Under the pieces are notes generated by a model, which ran no database searches, was not told where the DNA came from, and saw only the letters and a list, made by a program, of their open reading frames with translations. DNA of 64,000 bases from Acorus gramineus (lineage: Eukaryota > Streptophyta > Magnoliopsida > Acorales > Acoraceae), in contig CM060850.1 in assembly GCA_030737835.1 (NCBI GenBank), positions 17,108,690 through 17,172,689 on the forward strand, given 5' to 3'. The translations under genes and the position numbers were made by a program. This document shows, piece by piece, positions 58,075 to 64,000 of this stretch. Each line of letters opens with the position of its first letter. The first letter of the stretch is position 1.

Positions 58075-60010
58075 CCTTGCGGGGTCATCGTTGAGACCCA
58101 GGCTAGGGTACTCCGTGTTCCTTGTTTGGTTGTCGGGATATCCTATATCGGGACCTCATGGTGCCCTCCCAAGGTTCTTTTCCCAGTCAAGGAATACCTT
58201 TGAAGCATCAAATTGATGATGGATTTTCCTCTCACTTGGAAGGTGCTGTAGCGAGTGGTGATGCATACGATCGGGATTGGGTGCATCCTATTGCAGCTTG
58301 GTGGGCGATTGCTTGTGGACTGGGTTCCATAGTGGCATCTGGAGTCGCTTCGATATATCATTGTGCGTTGTAGCTGCCCGGTTGAGGCCAGAGCCCTGTG
58401 AGGTGCTCCCAGATACTATGCTTGTTGGTGCGCCCATATGGCAGAGATAGTGGGCTTGGGAGGCTACCAGGTAGAGGCCACACCGGAAGAGTATTACTGG
58501 ATGATGTCGAGAGCGTGGACTCACTGTGATGAATCTGCCCATTGAGTGCATGATGCTAGAGTTCCAATGGCTATAGTTGAGCGACCTATCTCTGGCGGCA
58601 TGTGAAGCACAGTTGTGGATACTGTTGCGTTTTGCCCCACATTGGTCGCAAATAAGGAGACGCGATGCTAATGTTCGTGATGGGACTCAACCGCCTTATC
58701 AGATAGATGACGTCGCATAGGCATTGTCGAGGTTCGACGACCCCCCTTTATTGCGTGTCTTGTGGATTAAGTGCGGTTGAGCGGCTTACCAAGCGTGTAA
58801 GTGTCATCATGAGCGCCAGCCATGCTCGAGGAGCAGAATCTGGATTTAATTGTTCGTGGTGTTGTTTTGATCTCCCCGGGGAGGTTGAAGATCAATTACC
58901 TTTGCCGCGAATCGATGATCTGTTTGACCAGCTCTGGGAGCGAGTGTCTGCTGTTAGATCGATCTTCGCACAAGGGTACCATAAGTTGGAGATCCGGGAG
59001 TTGGACATCCCGTAGATGGCCTTTCGTGACCGTTTCAGGCACTACGAGTTTTAAGTACTGCTGTCGGGGTTGACGAATGCGTCGGATGCCATCGTGGATC
59101 TCAAAAGTTTTATTGGGCTTCCGTGGACTACTTTGGGGTGGTCTTCATTGAGATTGCTAGTGGTGCGATGAAAAGACGATATGGGTGACCTTGTTTCCCC
59201 ATGTTGGCATGCCCTCACGCAAAGTTTGAGAATCATCATCACGTTGGAAAACGTCAGTCCATGGAGATTCCTCAGTGGACGTGGGAGTGGGTTATCAGGG
59301 ATTGTTGCGGACTCGCTAATGTCACGTTCGGGTCACGACGCCGTTTAGGTGATCATTGATCGACTGACTAAGTCCGCGCTTCCCTCCCTAATCCGACCGA
59401 TTGAGTCTCTGGGCGCCTTGACGTGGGTTTTCACCTTCGCGATTGTTCATCTTCATGGCACTCCGGTCAGCGCTATTTTCGGTTGAGACGCGAGGGTTAC
59501 TTTGAGGTTGTGGCGCAGCCTTGACAGGCTTTGGCGCGAGCCTCCATTTAAGTATAGCGTTTCATCACCGATGGACAGCCAGACAAAGAGGACGATTTAG
59601 ACCTTGGAGGACATGCTAAGTGCCTGCGTGCTCGATGATGAGGGCAGTTGGGTGAGGCACCACCCATTTGTTGGGGTATGCCTGCAAGACGGCTGCCATT
59701 CAAGCATCCAGATGGATCTGTGAAAGGCACTCTACAGGCGCAGTTTTATACCTCCCTTGTGTTGGGACGGTTGAGGAGCGCCAGTTGGAGGGGCCACAAG
59801 TTAGTTGTTTGACCTTGCGGTGGCCAGGTTGGTTCGTGTGTGCATCTGCACCTCCCGGAACCGATAGAAGGGCTATGCAGGTCATCGTCACCAGGAGCTT
59901 ACCTTTGGGTTTGGCGACCATGTTTTTGTGAAGGTGTCCCAGTTTAAGGGCATCCTCTATTTCGACGTTCGGGGCAAGCTGAGTTGGCTCTTCAATGGGA
60001 CTATTTCTCG
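58075..60010 (+). pseudogene. Rearranged pol remnants of element C2
   Basis: In order: captured LTR segment (58075-58180), RNase H-type piece (58240-58380), RT with PLPRIDDLFDQLWERV and GYHKLEIRELDIP (58870-59010), and integrase pieces (VIIDRLTKS near 59350 to KVSQFKGILYFDVRGK near 59930-59985). Same arrangement as element B at 2690-4930. Broken fossil. Confidence 0.7.
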
Positions 60011-60020
60011 TCATTGAGTG

Positions 60021-61406
60021 TGTCACGCCCCAGGGTGGCCGTCCCCGATACGTGGCAAATATATATAATATCAGCAGTCCATACAGGAGATCAATAAAAG
60101 ACTCTAAACAACATCGAAAATGACAACACAATCAATAATGTAGCTGACATAATATATATACATATAGCGGAAGCTTAAACGACTGAGTCTGTAATTCAAA
60201 GACATATTACAGACCAGAATACATAATCAACTGTCCTCTGAGAGCCAATATAAACAAAGACATCCATATACAAGTGTTGTGCCCAAGCACGGATAATAAT
60301 ACATACAAGCAAAGAAGGGGATGCTGATGGCCTCTCACTCACAGAACCCAAAATGTGAACGCTGCTCCGCTACTGATGTGATGCCTCGGGGAGCTCCTCC
60401 TTCAGATCCGACTCAGTAACAACTGGAGGAAAAGAATATGTGAGGGGTGAGCCACACGCTCAGTGAATGGCACAATCTATGCAACACAACTCATATTAAC
60501 CTTAAAATAATTAAAGTCCCTAAACGGGAGGAACTGTACAAGCTAGTGGGTCGTAACACCGCCGACCCACCCCACCCTCACCCTCACCCTTTAGGGGTGA
60601 CATGGGCCTTTTGGGACAGATTAGACTGCTCTCCACCCTTGGTCCACCGGTAGCCTCTCCCTCGCGTAGCCTCTACCTGGTATACTCCCACGATCAGTAC
60701 CCTCCGAACGCATCGGTGGTACCTACAAATGGGAGCCCTCTGTCAGGACAGCTTTCCCAACGCCGGGGAGTCCCTACTCGGATCCAACGAAGGGGAGAAA
60801 ACAACCAACTCACACAGATACGATCATCTTGGATCCGTCGACAACGATTTCTAACACTATTAATGTCATGAATTCTCAAGAATTCCTCCAGGGCGCATAA
60901 CTGAGATGCGGGGAAACATATATTATAATAACAAGGTTATAATATTTTCTAAGGCATGCTCATACCAACATAATCTCATTTTGATTTAATTAAATTAAAC
61001 TAAATGGGAAACATGCATAGATCAAGGCTTCTAGACATGTATGGGCCTCTATACATGATACATGGATGTATATCCCTAGCATACAATGTCTAATATGGTA
61101 TGGTTACATCATAGTAAAACATGCATTAACATTGTTTTTCATTGACACAAGTTAATAAGCAATTATGATGCTCCAGGGGTGGGCAATGCACGCCTACGTG
61201 CATCGAACGCCTCCCTACTGGGTTGGATTGACCCACTCACCGCAACCCGGGTCGTTGCGTGACCGTTCGCCAAGATCTGCAGGACATGGGCATTCAATAT
61301 GGTGAGTAAACTACACAAATATACATGAAATTTACTAGAAATACCAAATACTCGGACAAGCATGCGTGTGCATGCGAGCACGCACGTGCGCACGCGAGTC
61401 CGAGTG
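60021..61406 (-). mobile_element. Tekay-type LTR fragment I, 3' half, minus strand
   Basis: It ends CGTGACA at 60021 and reads back through the conserved LTR 3' half: one minisatellite unit (about 60545-60620), the 36-nt segment and the acceptor-like CTGCAG near 61276. It stops inside the start of the CpG-rich block at about 61406, so the U3 half is missing. It joins C2 in inverted orientation. Confidence 0.8.
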
Positions 61407-62428
61407 TCCCTTGGGCTATGTAATCCAGGTCCCACATGCATTTTGGACATTATTTGATATTTTTGGGAAGTATATACTTCATGTATGCTTTGTAACTAAA
61501 CATGTCTCTTTTTCTCTAGGTTAGAGGTATGGATAGCTTATGTGATTAGGTTTTGAATCTGCTTAAACATAAATAGGTTTGGCCTCAATAATCTTCCCCT
61601 TAAAACAAACTGGAGCATTTGGCAAGGAAAACTATAAAAGCAGTCTCCTGAAACATAGTAGAAATTCATTTTTAGAGGGTGAAATTTCAAATAAATTTAT
61701 ACACTACATCTCATCAACCCTTAAAATTTATATTCACATACCCCAGAAGTCTTAAATTTGAAGTTTTACTACACTCTATCTACATGCATGGATTTTTAAC
61801 TCATTTTAAATATATATAAAAACACATTACTCACTATAAATCAACATACTGCTTTAGGCTAAGAATAACACAACCAAGATACTTACAAGAACAAATATCA
61901 TAACTACAACACTAAGCACTAGGTTAGTTGGCTTGAGGACTTTAACGAAATCTGACATTGTTATCTATATAAGTCTATGTATATTGTTATAAGCCTATGT
62001 ATACTGTTGTAAATCTGTGTACATTATTATTTGTCTATGTATACACCTTTAATCATTTAACACCAAAATCACATATTTTCACTAATGCCCATTACATTTG
62101 AAGTAGCAGATGAGTTTCAAAAGAACAAAAATTCAGAACCCAATAAACACTCTATCAAGTCCAACAAACCCACAAAGCATTCACTAAAAACTGACAAGAA
62201 TCAAAACTCAATTCTTTAAATTCAGAAAACACAATTCTTCAAAACAAACCCAATTATTCAAATCAAAACCTAAATAAAAAAACAAAGTTCTTCACATCAA
62301 AACCCAATTCTTTAAAAGATTGACAACTCAATAAATCCAAGAACACATAAATCTCTACCTACCCATACCAAACAAATCACAAGAAAAAAAAATCACTTCA
62401 CATAGACAAACAGAGAGAGAGAGAGAGT
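61407..62428. other. AT-rich, intron-like stretch beside the phosphatase relic
   Basis: Read on the minus strand this is T-rich and follows directly on the purple acid phosphatase exon relic, as a first intron would. It includes four units of a 20-bp tandem repeat (GTCTATGTATATTGTTATAA) at about 61968-62047 and a (GA)n run at 62411-62428. No other gene seen. Confidence 0.4.
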
Positions 62429-62429
62429 C

Positions 62430-62710
62430 TAATCCAGTAACCCAAGAAACCCAAACCGAGTCACACTCGGCCGAGAGAGGCACCGGGACCTGCTTGGGCT
62501 CGAATCCCCCAACAATTTGCCACACCAGCGATCCGCCGCCGGGGAGATCCACCGCGTGCCCTCTGAACATGTCACGTTGTCCAACGACGCCACCATCACC
62601 GGCTCCAACGGTTCATCGAGGGTCGTCGGTGTCCCCCTACCACCTGCAACGACGACATCTCTGATGAACAACAACAGAAGAAATAAAACACCTAAAAGAG
62701 GTGGAGACAT
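62430..62710 (-). pseudogene. Purple acid phosphatase (PAP15/PAP23-like) exon 1 relic
   Basis: From ATG 62710 the minus strand encodes a signal-peptide-like start (MSPPLLGVLFLLLLFI), then TPTTLDEPLEPV and, after a frameshift near 62573, FRGHAVDLP, GFEPKQVPVPLS and DSVWVSWVTG. I recognise this order from the N-terminus of plant high-molecular-weight purple acid phosphatases of the PAP15 type (TLDGPFxPVTVPLD, LRGxAIDLPDTDP, GFEPEQISLSLS, DSIWVSWITGEFQIG), secreted metallophosphatases that can act on phytate. Similarity ends after WVTG at about 62430, with no GT donor kept. The catalytic metal-binding exons are absent; the Tekay LTR fragment at 60021-61406 lies where the gene would continue. It is a decayed 5' end of a host gene rather than a working one. 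Confidence 0.65.
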
Positions 62711-62880
62711 TGTCGGGGTTCACCGATTGTGGCTGATGGAGGAAAGATCTGGGGGAGAGAAGGAGAGGTGAGGGTTTTTGTTTCCAGGGAGAGGAAGGGG
62801 AAGAGGGGAAGAGTTGTGTTATTTTTGGGGGGAGAGAGGGGGGAAGGGTTTATTTACATGGAAGGGTAGAATAGGAAATT
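62711..62880 (-). promoter_or_regulatory. CT-rich upstream region of the phosphatase relic
   Basis: On the minus strand this is a pyrimidine-rich stretch (CTTCCCCTCTTCCCCTTCCT-type) ending just before the ATG, typical of plant core promoters and 5' UTRs. It supports the view that the relic is a true gene 5' end and not a processed copy. Confidence 0.4.
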
Positions 62881-63434
62881 AAAATGGACGTTAGGGTCTA
62901 TTAGGTGAGAGGATCCAAATATATTAGGTTTTGGGATTTAGAGATTTATTGTTAAGATAAAAAGTTGTAAGGACTAATGGTTAATAGATAGGTATCTCGA
63001 AGGACCCTTAATTAATTTTTTCAAATATATTTATGTTTATTTACAATTTTAACTTAGATTAAATATTATATAAAATATATTTTAATATTTTTTTCCCAGA
63101 CCTGTCTTGGTCTAACCTGACCTAAATTGGATGAGTCGGGGAGGGTTCGGATTTTTTACATATTTGTTAGGACATGTTTGTGATGATAAAGCTAAACCAA
63201 TCACGGGTTTGGGATAGGCTTATGACATGATTTTGTGAGCGAGTTTGGGTTTGGAATTCATAAAACCTGTCGGCCCTTTGCCATCCCTAGATTTGTGGCC
63301 TATTAACATTGACTAATATTATTAATTAATTTTATTTTGGAATTTAATTATTTGGTTGGATAAATACATTGGACTAATCCAAACGATCAATTAACACAAC
63401 AAGGTTAATCATCAATTAAATAAAAGCCTCTACC
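62881..63434. repeat. AT-rich spacer with a hAT-like MITE end
   Basis: At about 63270-63293 the sequence ends CCCTTTGCCATCCCTA, i.e. TAGGGATGGCAAAGGG inward, a common end of hAT-type non-autonomous elements. GGTTTGGGATAGGC and CGGGGAGGGTTCGG pieces before it fit this. The opposite end was not located. Confidence 0.4.
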
Positions 63435-64000
63435 TGTTGTGCCTGTGTCATTTGGAGCGCTCTGTTTAAAAATTTGGGTACATAATTTTTTTTCCTCGAA
63501 GTTATGTATTTCCAATTTGGTATTTGGATTTGATTTTGTTAAAATCCAAGATGATGAGGTTTAAATATGAGTTTACTATGAGATGTCCAGTTTTGAGTTA
63601 GCTTTCGCACAGAAGTGGAATTAGATCAACTGGATTCTTTTAGTAAAAGTCATGGGTATTTTTCCAAGTATACCCCGGGGATGGAAATTCTGGCAGCAGC
63701 CCTGCTCGATGTTTAGCTCAAATTTCAGAATAGTTGGAGAGATTATTTGATCTTGGCATGAACATGAAAGTTGTAGATAATCGTCTTAGCTTTCCAACGG
63801 ACTTGGAATTGAGAATTTCGGAGCTGTATCGAGGAAGTTATGGCTGTTCCAGTGAAGCTTGCGCATAATTTCTAGTCAAAGGGTGTCTAGGTCATTTCTC
63901 CTTAAGATATTTGTGATAAATATCTCTCTCTCTCTCTCCCCTCCCAAACCCCCCGTTGACCAGAACGTCTGGTCTCTCTTCCTCTCATTCAAGCCCCCAC
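63435..64000 (+). mobile_element. Tekay-like LTR J, 5' start, runs off right edge
   Basis: It starts TGTTGTGCCTGTGTCATTTG, two bases apart from the start of LTRs C and C2 within the first 25, then diverges. GAACATGAAAGTTGTAGATA and GCTTTCCAACGGACTTGG are words common in U3 regions of plant Tekay LTRs. A CT-rich run near 63923-63943 follows. Confidence 0.55.

Larger units (their letters stand above)
53871..60020 (+). mobile_element. Tekay-type element C2 (5' LTR and internal region, 3' side lost)
   Basis: LTR 53871-57626 (3756 bp) starts TGTTATGCCTGTGTCA and ends GGGGCATGACA. The primer site is at 57632-57644. The internal region holds the gag start (near 57740), a captured LTR segment (about 58075-58180), the RNase H piece, RT N-half and integrase remnants in the same unusual order as element B. 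It stops at 60020, where the minus-strand LTR I begins; no 3' LTR in sense orientation is present. Broken many times. Confidence 0.8.

Overview
The window looks like repeat-dense, non-coding nuclear DNA of a flowering plant. Evidence: plant-type Ty3/gypsy chromoviruses of the Tekay/Del type, Tat/Ogre-type LTRs, a Mutator-like element (MULE), a hAT element, a CACTA-like end, an L1 LINE, a plant mobile domain gene, and the 5' end of a plant purple acid phosphatase gene. No rRNA, tRNA or CRISPR array was recognised, and no clearly intact host gene is present. Species cannot be told from sequence alone.

Layout. 1-9100: minus-strand Tekay-type element B (5' LTR 5954-9100, tRNA-iMet primer site, mosaic internal region, polypurine tract, part of the 3' LTR), with another LTR (A, 1-1639) abutting its 3' LTR. 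9645-21151: an old MULE with long terminal inverted repeats, a minus-strand transposase remnant, a plus-strand GRF zinc-finger gene and a fold-back element; solo LTR E (13029-18040), which itself holds solo LTR F (13333-16438), has landed in it. 21152-23934: AT-rich non-autonomous sequence and a Tat-type LTR. 23935-26893: solo LTR G with a perfect 5-bp target duplication. 26894-30692: AT-rich, MITE-like copies and a CACTA-like end. 30797-34428: a nearly complete hAT element. 34767-37667: a LINE whose ORF1 carries a cell-type RRM domain. 37667-42336: a Tat-type LTR scrap and a plant mobile domain gene antisense to it. 42881-53870: a Tat/Ogre-type element (D) split by Tekay element C, which holds solo LTR H. 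53871-60020: Tekay element C2. 60021-61406: inverted LTR fragment I. 61406-62880: relic of a purple acid phosphatase gene (CT-rich upstream, exon 1, intron-like tail). 63435-64000: start of a further related LTR.

Common thread. The Tekay-type LTRs (about 2.8-3.8 kb where complete) share one architecture: a U3 with a TATA box, a splice-donor-like site, a hypervariable CpG-rich block, an acceptor-like site, a 36-37 nt conserved segment, a second donor-like site, a copy-number-variable minisatellite carrying GGGTGA repeats, and an acceptor-like site before the conserved 3' end. This reads as a two-intron leader inside the LTR whose introns hold the fast-evolving repeats; it is the main observation to follow up. 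The internal regions of B and C2 share the same rearranged order of pol pieces and the same captured LTR segment, which suggests a non-autonomous lineage that multiplied after rearranging.

All boundaries, alignments and divergence figures were read by eye.
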